DNA of 64,000 bases, from the NCBI GenBank assembly GCA_027924585.1, contig BSBM01000151.1:6977501-7041500 (forward strand), read 5' to 3'. Under the pieces are notes generated by a model. It was not told where the DNA came from and made no database searches. It was given only the letters and a program-made list of their open reading frames with translations. Within the stretch, counting starts at the first letter, position 1; each line of letters begins with the position of its first letter. This DNA comes from Larix kaempferi. Lineage: Eukaryota > Streptophyta > Pinopsida > Pinales > Pinaceae. The position numbers were made by a program, and so were the translations under genes. Positions 45,401-59,310 of this stretch are shown here, one piece after another.

Positions 45401-46280
45401 TTCTTATTGGTGCAATGCTAGTGAGATGGGAGTGCCACTAGATTTATCGGATGAATGGTCTCATTAAATTCTTATGTTGAATAGAGTGGGTATCACCTTT
45501 TTCAGATTCAGTAGATATAGTGATTGGGGAAGGAGTTAAATCTTTTGAAGTACTTGCATCGAAGAAAGCATATGAGGTTCTTATAAATGGGGTAGCGCCT
45601 GTTTATCACAAATGGTCATCGAACTATATTTGGAAATGCCACATCCCTTTGAATATTAAGTGCTTCACCTGGATCTGTTTGGAGAACAAAATCCTCATGT
45701 GGGATAACCTCACCAAACGAGGATTTTCTAGTCCTGTTCGTTGTGTTCTCTGTTTGAGGGGGCTGGAATCTGTGTCACACTTATTTGTTCACTGTCATTT
45801 CGTTAGGCTGTTGTGGAGCGAGATTGAACATGCACTTAATTTTACAAGGGTATGGTGTAGTAATAGTCTTCGGGGCTGTTTGTACAATTGGTTTTATAAC
45901 AAGCCTCCATTCAAGGATCTCCCATTTTTCCTTATTTGGGAGGTGTGGAAAGCCCGCAATAGATGCATATTCTAGGATGTAAAACCTTCCGTGCACTCGG
46001 TTTTCCTTCGGGTCATTAGTGCAGTTTATGAATTCGCTGCTGTTCCCTCATTTAAACCTCCGAGGTCTTTTAATAAGCAGGGATGGTTCTCCACGTTTTT
46101 TATAGTTGTCATTTCACACTTAAGATGGGCGTCGGTTCAGGAAGCAATAATGAGGCCGAATTTTTGGCGTTATGGGGCCTTTTATGGTTCGCTAAGTGCA
46201 GGGATATTCTCATAATTCAAATCTTCGGTGACTTCAAGGTGGCGGTTGATTGGGCCGCGAAAGCTACATAGATTCATCTC
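42413..46280 (+). pseudogene. LINE C ORF2 (endonuclease, RT, zf-RVT, RNase H), dead
   Basis: Same domain order and stops as LINE B. Endonuclease from about 42418 with the duplication at 42637-43046. RT fingers at 43919-44155, ending in the shared TAG; palm from 44156, with FVDDDLNFG near 44682. zf-RVT at 45520-45975, open for 151 codons because the extra G of LINE B is absent. RNase H at 45991-46271. Confidence 0.85.
42637..43046. repeat. 216-bp duplication with filler, LINE C
   Basis: As in LINE B; filler identical to the LTR-like segment. Confidence 0.88.
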
Positions 46281-46751
46281 ACTGGGTATGACCACTCGAT
46301 GGATTGACTTCGGGCTGTAATCATTGATTTTGAGGAGATCCACTTTTCTAAACTTTTTAGAGAATTTAAAGAATTAGCACACCAACTATCCAAGGAGGCT
46401 ACAGGACAAATGGACTGTTATATTTCATTTGAAAAATGATCTGAAAATGCATCGGTGGACGAGGGTGCGGAAAAATATTTCTACAGTAGGCCCATCTAGT
46501 ATGTTTTTTACGTTTTGTATGGAAGCTACACGCTATGCATGTAACAATTATTATATTTGTCGATGGCATACAATGTTAGGCAGACATTCCGGACTTGTAG
46601 ATGTTATTGTATCATTCACGTTTCCATTTTTGGTGGGCTAAGAGGTTTGAGTTGTATTCTCTATATTACAACCTTATTGAAGTAACTTTGATTCTAAAAC
46701 GAATATCAAATTGCAACTTTATTCTTATTGGAAAATAAATGTGTGATTTTT

Positions 46752-46871
46752 AGGCGAAAGCTAAGCATTGAGCTGCAGAGCATTAAATGCGGCGGCTCAA
46801 TGCTTAGGGTCCATTGGATTTGGAGACCGCCGCATTTAATGCTCCGCAGCTCAATGCTTAGCTTTCGGCTA
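46752..46871. mobile_element. 120-bp inverted-repeat hairpin, copy 4
   Basis: Identical to copy 3 as far as seen; attttt on both sides. Confidence 0.85.
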
Positions 46872-47168
46872 ATTTTTAAACCATTGTACGACCACCTTGG
46901 TAGAGATGAACGCCCCTAGCTCCTTGATAGTATCAAAATGTGCATTGAGCATTCCTAAAAGGTATGTCATGGCGCTATAAGTCAGTTTAAAATAACCCTT
47001 AAAACAAATGGGAAAAAATTAACGCAACAAACATCGATTCGCAAAACGACACGTACGATTTATGACCGTTGATTCGCATCGGTATTTATTGCAGTTGGGA
47101 GAGTTCATCTCCATATTCATATTCAGATTAAACCATTTGTGACCGTTGAACAGAAAAAGGAAATAGAC
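46872..47168 (+). promoter_or_regulatory. 5' region of gene copy 4
   Basis: As for copy 3. Function inferred by position. Confidence 0.3.
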
Positions 47169-48557
47169 ATGGAGAGCGACATGGAAATGGCACCCGAAAA
47201 ATATATGGATATGATCAGTGAGGACTTTGCTTATGACCCGGTTCGATTACCACTTGACCAAGATTCGACTCAGACTCTTTATGACAGAAAAACTTTGGAG
47301 AGCATCTGGGAAACTGCACGTGAGGCTCGAAACCCCTACACCAGACAATGGTTCGACGTAAAATATGCCATTCCTCAGACGGAATTGAGGAAAGAGATGG
47401 AAGAGTACATTAATCTTCGGAACATTCCCATAAATGCCAAGATCGATGTAATTGCAGACTATACAAAAATTCTGGAGGAGGGCGAGATGAAGCAACTTCT
47501 AGAAACGTTGCGTCCAGACAACTACACATTGCCAAAATCATACTGGAATATGACATGGAAGACAATTAATCTTATACGATTGTATTGTCAATCGAATGTG
47601 CAAAACATTGAGACATTCAGAAATTTAAATGGCTACACATATTTTACTGAGATCCTCGCAAAAGTGAACGAATATTTCATCATTCACAACTATAGCAACT
47701 ATACAGATATTAGGAAATTAGACTCTGCTTCTATGAATATTTGTAAGGAAATCCTAAGGCTCCTTGACTTGATTGGCCTGATATCATCGGACATAGTTGG
47801 AGAAAACTCCATGGGATATGATACGATTAAAAGCTTGATCAACATTATTTGGTATTTTTATTTTTATAATCTCGGTTTTGTGAAAATCGGGACGATTGTT
47901 TTGAGACTTTATTCTATAATATTCGATGAGTTGGCTACCGATACTCTGAATGTTCTCGGATGGCAAGGTTACTTGAACGCTTTACAAGGTGAAGAAAGTC
48001 AGGGGCCGGTTAGCCTGCTTAGTGTTGTCATTAATAAGTTTTCTTTCACCAATGAAAACGGTGAGAGGGATGTAAGGAGTATTCTTAGTGAAGATTTGAA
48101 TCACGGAATTGCTATTCTGCGAAGATATTTTCTGTATAGTAATGGCTATAACCATGAGTACGCAGCAGCAGTAGGTGATCTATACGCAGCAGCAGTAGCT
48201 GATGCCCTAAGTCTCTGCATCTCAAGGGAGATTGAGATATCGGACGAGAGAGAATTTACGGAAGGACAAATGCGCGAAGCCCGAACTGAGAGACTCCATA
48301 ACTCTCAGGCCTTAAAAAAGGGTTTAAGGCTTATCTATGAAATAATTTCGGTAGGAGGAATGCTAGCTGATATTCTACAAGGTACCCAGATAGTGAAAAA
48401 TATCGTAGATAATATGTTGAGGCTGCATTTAACATTTGTATGTGAGAAAGAAGGGTGTAATCATGAAATTGTTTTTCTCTTGAAACAAATAGAGCACGTT
48501 CCCAAAGAAATCCTTGTTATTTTCGAGAAATTATTAAACTGCTCTACAAATTCTTGA
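47169..48557 (+). CDS. Tandem gene copy 4: 462-aa variant, same as copy 3
   Basis: Encodes the same 462-aa protein as copy 3, with the same 352-bp deletion junction (gggtgtaatcatg) and the same replaced C-terminus. The shared junction shows that copies 3 and 4 derive from one deleted ancestor by a recent duplication. Silent variants such as tttactgag and cttgaacgct are also shared. If the assembly is right, this is a doubling of the altered allele. Confidence 0.7.
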   Translation: MESDMEMAPEKYMDMISEDFAYDPVRLPLDQDSTQTLYDRKTLESIWETAREARNPYTRQWFDVKYAIPQTELRKEMEEYINLRNIPINAKIDVIADYTKILEEGEMKQLLETLRPDNYTLPKSYWNMTWKTINLIRLYCQSNVQNIETFRNLNGYTYFTEILAKVNEYFIIHNYSNYTDIRKLDSASMNICKEILRLLDLIGLISSDIVGENSMGYDTIKSLINIIWYFYFYNLGFVKIGTIVLRLYSIIFDELATDTLNVLGWQGYLNALQGEESQGPVSLLSVVINKFSFTNENGERDVRSILSEDLNHGIAILRRYFLYSNGYNHEYAAAVGDLYAAAVADALSLCISREIEISDEREFTEGQMREARTERLHNSQALKKGLRLIYEIISVGGMLADILQGTQIVKNIVDNMLRLHLTFVCEKEGCNHEIVFLLKQIEHVPKEILVIFEKLLNCSTNS

Positions 48558-48653
48558 GATCAGTTATCATTTGTTTAAATTTCTTAAAGATATCATTTTC
48601 CTACTCCGATTTCAAATTTAAGAATCTATATAATAATCTAAGATTTTCTTAGC

Positions 48654-49196
48654 TCCAAGTAGTTAAACGCAATATAAGCTTCTTTTTGGTTTGTTTGTCA
48701 CCTTTCTGAAAAGTGGCCGAAACTAACTCGCCAAAACTACTACTTGAAACGTAGTTTTCCTCACTTCTCAAAGTTCGGTTCAATGAGGAAATATTTGGAA
48801 TGCATTCACGCCCAGTGAACGGTTCCTGTATGACTATGAATTCATAAAATTGATTATGAATGGATTCAAAATAATTTACCATTATTAACATATCATTAAA
48901 ACTAATTAACATATTAATAATTTATCAATATTAACATATCATTAGAACTAACGAAGTGCTTAAATGCAATAGCTTCGAACTTTTTTGGTTTGTTTGTCAC
49001 CTTTCTGAAAAGTGGCCTGAAAAAGATATCATTAGAACTAACTGCCAAAACTACTTCTACTTGAAACGTAGTTTTTCTCACTTCCCAAAGTTCTGTGGAA
49101 TGAGGAAATATTTGGAATGCATTCGGGCCCAGTGAACGGTTCATGTATGATTATGAATTCATAAAATTAATTATGAATGGATTCAATATAATTTAG
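48654..49196. repeat. ~300-bp tandem duplication, unit 4
   Basis: As at 7363-7905. Confidence 0.85.
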
Positions 49197-49840
49197 AATT
49201 ACTTATATTCCAATTATTTTGTTTTTAGTTAATATTTATTCAGTTTTGAATTAGTAATTTAATACGTCTTAAGAGTACATCTATTCACTATATTTTTTAT
49301 TTTATGTTTTATAGACAATTCAAACAACAAACCCATTTTTATTAAAAATATTTGCCTCATTTTTATTTACATATATGTCAATGTACACAAATCTTATGAT
49401 AAAGAAGAAGAATTCTTGTATTTCCTTTTATCATAATCACATACTTATATTCATTAAGATAAATAACTATATTTATTATTATATTCATTCAGATCAATGC
49501 CATGTGTAAATCCATAATAGAGTATAGAGTAATCGTGAAGATTATTGTGGTGTCCGAGGCAAAATTAATAAGAACTAAAATATGCTCAACAAGTTTGCAT
49601 TTTGAAGTGAATTCAAATAGATTCAAATCTAAGGGATTTTCATTTATTTGTTACTTGGATGGAGTGTGATTTGGAAATTAATTGAATGAAGAGAAATTTG
49701 GTTTTTTGTCTCACTAAATTACAACATTTACTAAAAGTTTTTATTAAGTCCAAATTGTAATATATCTATCATATATCACACAAAAAAATAACACAACAAA
49801 AACTCACAGCAAGAGGGGGCGCTTATCCGAGTAGCGGGTT
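49197..49840. other. AT-rich spacer, unit 4
   Basis: Nothing recognisable. Confidence 0.5.
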
Positions 49841-50246
49841 GTTGAGAGAGGGATGCCCATTATCCTTGCTATTATTCTTACTCCTAATCGAGGGTTTGAG
49901 TCATCTCATTGGAAATGCTAAGACTCAGGGGAAGATTCAAGGTATTCAGATTGATTTTAAGATAAGGGACTAAGTTGGAAAATTGGAAGCGGTAAGCAGA
50001 ACTATTTATTGGCATAGATCTGGTTATGGGAGTTTAACATTATTATAGGTTGTGTGATTCAATACTCAATCTTCTACACTCCTGTACTCTCATATTTCTT
50101 TCTCAGATCTGTCGACCACTTGTGAGTCACTCTTCGGTTTCTTAGGTTTCAAATAGAGCTCGTATCACCATTTCAGATTGTGAGGATGCAGTGATTTGGG
50201 AAGGAGTTAAATCTTTTGGAGTACTCAAAGGGAAGAAGCACTACTA
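49841..50246 (+). mobile_element. Internally deleted LINE remnant, unit 4
   Basis: As at 23767-24172, with the cttagg variant. Confidence 0.8.
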
Positions 50247-51551
50247 CATGGTGGCGATGTTTAAGAGGTTTTTTAACACAAAACTACTATTGTGTCTTAA
50301 AATTTTATTTTACATGTTTTGAGAATGTTTAAGACAATTTTTTTAAGACTTGCCATTTCCTCTCAAATATCTATTTTCTATGGCTTTTTTTTTTAGTTAC
50401 TATTTTCTTAAGTGGAAAGTGATTTTATGATTTTATGAGGGAGGGAAGCAAAAAATGGTTTTGCATGAAGCTTTGGAAAATTAAGCATCTTAGGTTGTTC
50501 TCTTCTTCGAGGTAAATCTCTATGCATTCTTTTTCACGTTTTGCATTTCCGGTGAATAGTAAAAATGTTCTGAGAAGCAATTTTAGATACATAAGATAGG
50601 GGTTTATGGGGTTTGGTACAGATATGGTTCATTCACTCTATTTGGGGCAATTTTGAAAACTAGAATTCTTCTCGAGCTTGATGTCCGTTAATTAAATGAC
50701 GATTATTAAACTCTTCATCATGTCGATCATTAAACTATGTGCAGCATTCGCTCTGGCAGATATGAGGAGATCACGAATATCTTTATTTCTTTTTCTTTCT
50801 TTTTTATTTAAATCTTGAAACTAGGAATTTTTCCAAGACATCCTACTCAATCGAACTCGAAGGATAGAGGTAGGGCTTATAGAAGGGATGTGTACTAATG
50901 TGCTTGGTTTGGTGCTAGAACGAGTTGTTCTCGTTGATGTATAAATGGCATCCGTGTATTCAATAAAGGTATTAGCGGGAAAGTCCCCAGACACAGAATA
51001 GAAGCCCGCAACACTCTTACCATTTTGAAATTTTAATAAACATACTCCCCATTTTGATAACTGTAACCTGCTGGTAAGAAGGTTTTAGAGCCTACATTTC
51101 ACGACAAATGAAAGGCAAGGGAACCAACGAGGAATTTACAATAAATTTTATCTTGTCTAGGCATAAATTATGTTCCAGGTGCCAATCTTGATACTGAAGG
51201 GCTAGGTTCAGCCACTTCTCCTGGTCCAGAATAAACAACTAATGTAGAAAAACCAGTCGATATCTATTGAAAAGCTGGTTATTATCTTCTTGGAGACGGC
51301 TTGGATGCATTTGCTTGGAGATTCCGACGGAACATTTGCAGAGATGACGAACGAGTTCAAATAAAAGCTAGTGAGTGGTGGCGATTTTACCTCATTTTAA
51401 TAAGCATTGTTACTCTTCCAAACGGTTATGTTGATGCATACAAGTTATAACTAACCCGTTTTGATATGATTATGAGCTGAGCAGGCTTAGGCCCTTCAGA
51501 CATAATATGGAGTGAACAAGCCTTCCAAACGCCACGCTGACAAATGGAGGA
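50247..51551. other. Spacer, unit 4
   Basis: Equivalent to 8959-10263; no supported gene. Confidence 0.4.
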
Positions 51552-51657
51552 GTGAACAATGGTGAAGGAAGCTGGAAAGTAATGGGAAACAACGTATTTT
51601 CCATACTGGAACTGATATTACATTCAGTATTCGAAGGACTCACCATCGGCATTGCAG
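51552..51657 (+). pseudogene. ZIP metal-transporter exon fragment, unit 4
   Basis: Same as unit 3; donor at 51657/51658. Confidence 0.6.
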
Positions 51658-53386
51658 GTAGGTCATTTCTCCTTAAATTTGATTGTACTTTCCCACTTCG
51701 AAGTTTCTTTTTTCCTATTTTAGATTCAGGTTCAATGTTCGAAAAACGAGTGTTCATATTTTCTTGAGAAAAGTTGTCTTCCGAGATTAAAAATGTTAAA
51801 CATTTTCTCTGGAAAAGCTGTGTTTTTGGATATTAGTTCAACTAGTTACTGTAACCTTTTCCATAATAATGTTATTCAGGTACTGTGATGCCAGAAATAT
51901 TTTTCCAACATTCCAAGAACATTTTTCGGTCCTTGGACAATTTGCTTTTCAAGTTACAATTCTATTAAAAATTAAAATTAAAGAGAGACAGAGTTTGCGG
52001 TTGAAGATGGTCAAAATGGAACTCCCTACCAGTCACTCCTCCCAAGTTTGGAGACTACTTTCCCGATTGAGTAGCTAATGATAAAACACTAAAACAAGTT
52101 TACATTGGGTATTCCATGCTGCATTCAACTATTGTTGAAAAGTCAGACCGTGAGAACCAATTTCACCATATTTGTTGCGCCAATTAAGTAATGTTTGTAA
52201 GAATTCATTAGGTTTTGTGTCACTATATATGATGCTTCAGTATGCTCGTAAAAATTAATTGGGGTTGCTTCGCGTGTGCTAATGGATATCCATATATTGG
52301 ATCCCTCTGTGTATTAGTGGTAGGCCTGCTCTACGAACAAAACTATCTTCCCACATTAGTTGGCTCCGACATATTTTGAAGACCTGCTATTCATGTGTAA
52401 TTTGATATGCCTAATACACCCCATCAAACCAAACCATTGGTTAAGGTCGTGTGCTATGATACCTTGTTAAAAAATGGATATGTTAGGAACAAACTTGGAA
52501 CCTTCTCTGGCCACTGGTCTCCAACATATTGTGGAACAGGACGTTGTGAACCACACTTCACTTCAATGTCAAGTTTTTACCAGTATTCTGGACTTTCAAA
52601 TGATATGTCGTCGCATTTCAAAGATCTAAATTTTATAAATTAGGAAATCTAAGTTTATAGAAAATATGGTCAAATCTGATGGTTGATAAATTAGGTGACT
52701 ATCATATCATAGCGCTTATTTTGTTTCTTGGAATCGAGTGATATAATCTGTTTTGTTAAATGTTGAAACGAATAATTGTTTTACAGAGCTAAGAAGACCA
52801 ATACTTTTTACTTTGAATGATAAGACTGTTGCAGCTGACGATTAAGTAGCCACCAGATTACAAACAGGTGAAGGCATTGGAGAGAAAAGCAACTTACCAT
52901 CAGTTTGGATATGCTTATTATAAGCACGAAATGAGAGTAATCTTAAGTTGTTGTTACTGAGCATAAATGATTTGATGGTTTGTAGTATACATATCGGTTT
53001 GATGCACTTTAAATTTTAAAGTAAATTAAGTAGTTTGTCATATCAATTAAGTAGTTTTTCATTTTTTGAAGTTTGATAAATTTGAATGAATATTAATTAT
53101 CATCATTCTCATTATCATAATTTTAAACCATTTGATTATGGTTGAAAAATAAACAGCACTTTACATTTTATAATTTGAATTAATTTGTTTTGTTACTTAT
53201 CATTTGCTAACCAAAATCTACATGTATGGATTGATCTTTACTATTACAGTTCTGGTCTCGTTTTATTTTTAGAGTAAGAAAAGAATATTCGCCCATCCCT
53301 TCTTGAGGGCTTGAGGGCTTGTTTCCTTAAATAAGAGAATTTTTATTTACTTCTCACCGAAGGTTTGTTTCCCTGAATAGATGGAT
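51658..53386. other. Spacer, unit 4
   Basis: Equivalent to 10370-12100; no supported gene. Confidence 0.4.
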
Positions 53387-53660
53387 TGAACAAGTTTGGA
53401 TTTTTGTCTTTCCTAAACCATTGGAGTCTATGATTGAGGGGGAGCAGACTTGGACTCAAGCTACCCACTTGGGGTGGCCTAGTAGAAACCAGGTTAACAA
53501 AGTGGGAAGCACGTAGGTTCTTTTGTTTTTTCTGCTCCTCCTCACATTAGACCACTGCATTTCCTCATTTTTTATTTCGATTTTTATTGGGTACTGTCTT
53601 TCTTAGAGTTTCAGACTCTCTCCAACACATGGAGGGGGGGGGGGATTCTATTATGTCCTT

Positions 53661-53954
53661 GTGAATGGATCAACCATATTTTTCCGTGTGTTGATGGAGA
53701 CCTGTCTATCTCTGGAAGCATGGAGACTCTACACTTCTTCCCAGCGGGATAATTGGTTGTCTTCTGTTGGGCATCAACTCTTTCCTCGTTCGGGTAGTCT
53801 TGATGGTTTGGATGGTGGGAGATTCGGACATGTGAGCTCACCCGGAAAGCTACCCTCTACACCTATCTCGAATAATAAGGCTGCGAGGGTTTGGAGAAAC
53901 CCTAAATCACAGGGGAGCTACGGGCCTCTCAATTCTAACTCAAACAGCCTTTGA
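53661..53954 (+). pseudogene. LINE D ORF1-like segment, 5' part
   Basis: As at 27586-27879. Confidence 0.45.
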
Positions 53955-53960
53955 ACAGTT

Positions 53961-55064
53961 ATTCAGGGTCATCCAACACACAGTTGGTTATGTCAATCAA
54001 GTGGGGAGACAGGGTAGGAGGTTTGCAAACCAATAACCTCATCCATAGAGCTACATGCATACCTAGTTGTCTTCATACAGTCCAGGTAACCCCATCACCT
54101 CCAGTCTCATCCTAAGTAAGGTCCCCTTCTCTGTTGCATAGTCCCTCGGGCACCCCTTCCCTTAGTGTTGACCTGAGAAGGTATGGCTAGTCCCAACTGC
54201 TAAACCAAGGATGGATGAGCCCTCATCGGAGCCACCACGAGATCCAAACCACATGGTCTCTCTCCCACTGTGATTCGCTCTTGGATCTCCCTCAGCATTG
54301 CGGCCAAATGGCTTGTACTGGGACTGGATTTTTGGGCTTCGAATCAGGCTTCTCCTATGAATTTTTGGGCATCTCACACTCTCAGATTTTCCCCAGGGTT
54401 TAGGTCAATGGATTCCATGACCATATTTCGCTTCTCATATGAATTTTCTAGGCGACCTTGGCACACTAAAACGTGGCTTCTCTCCAAGTCGTCATATATG
54501 GTTCTTCGTCCTGCTCGGCCTGGGTCCTCCATGAAAGCTCCTGCCCCCTGGCCAAAAATACCCTGGGGACTAGGGAGAAATCCCCCAAAGAGGTCGAGTG
54601 GATTATGGGTCAAGAAAACCGAGCCCATACCCTTCCTTACGAATTTCAGGGCTTCTGATACTCCATCACTCTCATGGATTGACTTTGTCACCCACTCCCT
54701 TAGAACAGAAAGAAATGTCAGCAAGGAAGGTCAAATGGTTTCTCAAGGTGACATATGCTAGCCTAGGGTTCAATCCCAAAACCCCTCACCTCTCCCAAGT
54801 GGATACACATAGACCCCTCATTTAGTTGCATCCATAACAAGCCCCTTGGTATTTTTATTGCATGAGATCTGTTTACATCATTTTTACAATTTCCAAGGCT
54901 CAATAGCACATGGATAACACAATATCAACTACTTTCCGCTTAAAGGTTAGCATTCACAAGCAGGTCCTTGGCCTTGAGCTCCACGCTAGGAATCATACAT
55001 CACATGTATACAATATTTACATTAAAATCCAATACATCCGAAGGCTCAAAATGGGGGTATTACA
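53961..55064 (-). mobile_element. LTR-like sequence inside LINE D
   Basis: As at 27886-28989. Keeps attatgggtc as in LINE A, where B and C have attatgagtc. Left end approximate. Confidence 0.4.
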
Positions 55065-55449
55065 CCTGGATATTTCTATCTTTGCTTCCCCTATCGAAGA
55101 CCATCATGTATCATTAGGGAACTCTAGCTCTCCTTCTGTTGGACCTTTTGATAAATCCCCACTATCTACTTTTGTGGATTTTCCAGATGATAGCGCACAC
55201 TCTATCCCTATATCCTCGATCCAATGTCCTAATGTTACCACCCGGAGGAAAAATGAACCCAATTAATTGGATGGTTCCACTCATAGCAAATGGGTTAACC
55301 CTCAGATATCCTCTATCCAGTCAGCGGCTGCGGCTTTATCTTATGACTCTCCTAATGTATAGAAAATTGGGGCCCTTGGAGCAGAAAATCCCTCTGTACA
55401 ACAATATCCATGATTATTCTTTGATTGAATACTCAAGGGATTGGAAATT

Positions 55450-58400
55450 CCCCTAAGCGAATTGCATTCAAAGGACTTTTAGATTTGGTGAAACCAGATA
55501 TTATATTGTTGCAAGAGACCATGACCATTGCTTTTAATGCTTGTTATTTCTTCCTTAAAATCAAGCCCAGCTAGAAATGCTGTGGGTTAGATTCAAACAG
55601 ACTATTGGGAGGCCTCCTATCGGTTTGGAACCCTTCTCTGGTTGAAGTTTATCCCTTTGAATATGTTGTGGGCATTCTTTTGGAGGGTCGGGTCGTGGGA
55701 ATTAGTCACTCCATCAATGTTTTGAACATTTATCGGCCTTATAACAATAGGTGTAATTTTTGGGATCACATTTCATAGTATGCGTTGCTTAACAATCAAT
55801 CATTAATTTTTGCGGGTGATCTTAAGCTAACGTTATTGTTGGAGCATATTTCGGGTTACAACATTACTGTTCCACGCTAGGAATCATACATTCTTTTGGA
55901 GGTTCGGGTCGTGGGAATTAATCACTCCATCAATGTTTTGAACATTTATTGGCCTTATAACAATAGGTGTACTTTTTGGGATCACATTTCATAGTATGCG
56001 TTGCTTAACAATCAATCATTGATTTTTGCGGGTGATCTTAAGCTAACGTTATTGTCGGAGCAGATTTCGGGTTACAACATTACTGTTGACCCATTGGCAC
56101 AATATTTCATTTCTCTTTTCGAGAATTATAGTCCTTTTGATGTTTGATCTAACATTATCACCCCTACTTGGTCAAACGCTCGAGCATGTAGAGCAGGAGT
56201 GGCCAAGCAACTAAATCGTTTTTTGATGGAAGACATTGTTGGGAATGCACTTGGGCCTTGTCGTACTTGGACTATTCCGATAGGGGTCTCGGACAACAAA
56301 GCTATTGCTCTCCAATTGGAATATAAATTTCAAATGTTGTTCTCACTCTTACCCCTTTAAATTCAATCGCACTTGGATCAAAGGCCCTACATTCGGTGAG
56401 TTGGTCGCAAATTTTTGGGTATCCTATGTTGTTCACAAGTCTAGGTCCCCACTGCAAGTATTGATCAAGAAGATCCAACTTCTTAGAGTTGATGTGGTCA
56501 AATGGGAAAAGGAGGAAAATAAAGCTAATTCTGTAGAACTGGTGGATATTGAAAGATAAATTCTGGAGATAGAAGGAGTGGTCAATGGGAACCTTTTCTC
56601 TTCGATCAAGAAGGAGAGGCTTCTATCTTTGGAATCGAAGAAGGCTAAGATTCTTCACCAAATTGAAGCTACCTGGCGACTTAAAAGCATAGCACTTTGG
56701 GTCTCTCTTGGAGACACTAATACCAAGTTTCTTAAATGCTATGCCTGACACCATAGAGTCACGAAATTGATATGGGAATTGAGAAACATAGCAAATATTC
56801 TTGTGAACGATTGGAGAGATCTTAAGGAGGAAGCAATCCATCACTTTAAAGACACTTATCAACAAGAGTCAAATGCTATTTTTTCTAATCAATTGAAGGC
56901 TCTCTGATTATATCCTTAGTTATTCACCAATGTTGAAGGAAGGGATGCTGGGAAGGTGGTCTCTCTAGACGAGAAAAAAGAAATTCTGCAAAAAATTATC
57001 AACGACAAGAGGCCCGGTCCCAAGGAGTGGACAATGAACTTCTTCCTACAGTTTTTTGATTTGGTTGGACCATATCTTCATAGGGCCATTGAAGATTCTA
57101 GATTGAAGGAAACCACCCCTACTAACTTGAATACTACCTACAAGACTCCAATACCTAAGAAGGACCTACCGAATACATTCCATGACTATCAGTTGATTTT
57201 GCTACTCAATTTGATCTATAAATTCATTTCCAAAATCATATCCAACAGGACCAAACCTGTCTTGGAGATTTTTATCTCTGCGGAAGAGTGTGGCTTCTTA
57301 TCGAATCATCAATTTCTGGAGTCAGACCCGGAGACAATGCGAGTTTCTCAGGAATTCCTTCACTTGGTAAAAGATAATAACCTTCAAGCCCTTATCTTAA
57401 AAATGGACCTCATCAAGGCTTACGGCTATGTGGATTGCTCCTTCTTAGGATTTGTGTTGATTCATGATTACTATTCCTACGAAAGTCACGAACTGGATCA
57501 TGTCTTGCATATGTTCTACATCTTACGTTGTCCTCATCAATGGTTCTCCATCAAGAAATTTTCACACTACCCAGGGGTTGAGATAGGGATGCCCATCGTC
57601 CTTGTTATTATTCTTACTGGTAATCGAGGGTTTGAGTAATCTCATTGGAAATGGTAAGACCGAGGGGAAGATTCAAGGTATTGAGATTACTCGTAACCTC
57701 TCTATTACCCACATTCTATTCGTAGATGATGATTTAAATTTTGGGATTGACTTGACATTTGAATGGAAATTTTTTAAATGTATTATTGACCTGCTCTGCA
57801 AGGCCACGAGGATGTCCATAAGTATACACAAGTCTATGTTTCTTGTTAACTGTGCTGATGCAGGACTTATTGCTTCTGTCCGAGATATTTTTCTTTTCAT
57901 ATGGAGTCTATTGATTCAGAATTTTAGTATCTCGTATATTTCCTGAAACCCAATTTTTATGAAAAGAAGGATTGGCACTGGTGGATTGATTGGCGCCGGC
58001 TGACAGATGGATAAATCATTGGTCCTTCTGTTGGTTGTCCGTGGGTGGAAGACTAGTATTGGCCAAATCGGTTCTACAAAGCCTACCAGTATTTTGGTTC
58101 TCACTTTTTGTGATACTCGTAGGGGTTGTGGAGGTTATTGGGAAGAATCTCTTTCAGTTTATTTGGGCAGGCCGAACTCAGGATTCCAAGATTCATGATC
58201 TATCTTCATGGGACAGTCTATCCCATCGACTAAATTTGTGGGGATGGGGTCTGAAAAATATTGGATCTCTTTAGTTTGGCCCCCCATGCCAAAAGTATTT
58301 GGAGGTGTATTTTTGGGGATGGATTATGGAGCATAACATAATTATAGGTTGCCTCATTCATTAGTTAATTTTCTACACTCCTGTAATCTCATGTTCCTTT

Positions 58401-59310
58401 CTCAGATCCACCGACCACTTGTGAGTCACTCTTCGGTTTCTTATTGGTGCAATGCTAGTGAGATGGGAGTGCCACTAGATTTATCGGATGAATGGTCTCA
58501 TTAAATTCTTATGTTGAATAGAGTGGGTATCACCTTTTTCAGATTCAGTAGATATAGTGATTGGGGAAGGAGTTAAATCTTTTGAAGTACTTGCATCGAA
58601 GAAAGCATATGAGGTTCTTATAAATGGGGTAGCGCCTGTTTATCACAAATGGTCATCGAACTATATTTGGAAATGCCACATCCCTTTGAATATTAAGTGC
58701 TTCACCTGGATCTGTTTGGAGAACAAAATCCTCATGTGGGATAACCTCACCAAACGAGGATTTTCTAGTCCTGTTCGTTGTGTTCTCTGTTTGAGGGGGC
58801 TGGAATGTGTGTCACACTTATTTGTTCACTGTCATTTCGTTAGGCTGTTGTGGAGCGAGATTGAACATGCACTTAATTTTACAAGGGTATGGTGTAGTAA
58901 TAGTCTTCGGGGCTGTTTGTACAATTGGTTTTATAACAAGCCTCCATTCAAGGATCTCCCATTTTTCCTTATTTGGGAGGTGTGGAAAGCCCGCAATAGA
59001 TGCATATTCTAGGATGTAAAACCTTCCGTGCACTCGGTTTTCCTTCGGGTCATTAGTGCAGTTTATGAATTCGCTGCTGTTCCCTCATTTAAACCTCCGA
59101 GGTCTTTTAATAAGCAGGGATGGTTCTCCACATTTTTTATAGTTGTCATTTCACACTTAAGATGGGCGTCGGTTCAGGAAGCAATAATGAGGCCGAATTT
59201 TTGGCGTTATGGGGCCTTTTATGGTTCGCTAAGTGCAGGGATATTCTCATAATTCAAATCTTCGGTGACTTCAAGGTGGCGGTTGATTGGGCCGCGAAAG
59301 CTACATAGAT
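55450..59310 (+). pseudogene. LINE D ORF2 (endonuclease, RT, zf-RVT, RNase H), dead
   Basis: Endonuclease from about 55455 with the duplication at 55674-56083. RT 56200-58270: KEWTMNFFLQFF, IPKKDLPNTFHDYQLI, KMDLIKAYGYVDCSFL and FVDDDLNFG (near 57719). The same frameshift falls between GMPIVLVII and LLFLLVIEG. zf-RVT at 58557-59012 with one Ser-to-Cys change (GLECVSH). RNase H at 59028-59308. Least damaged RT of the four, but still frameshifted. Confidence 0.85.
55674..56083. repeat. 216-bp duplication with filler, LINE D
   Basis: As in LINE B. Confidence 0.88.

Larger units (their letters stand above)
40350..46697 (+). mobile_element. LINE C: dead LINE bridging units 3 and 4
   Basis: Almost identical to LINE B, including the RT TAG (44153-44155) and the 10-base G run. 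Private changes: one extra C near 41550 and a T-to-G near 45052. It lacks B's extra G. Ends approximate. Confidence 0.82.
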
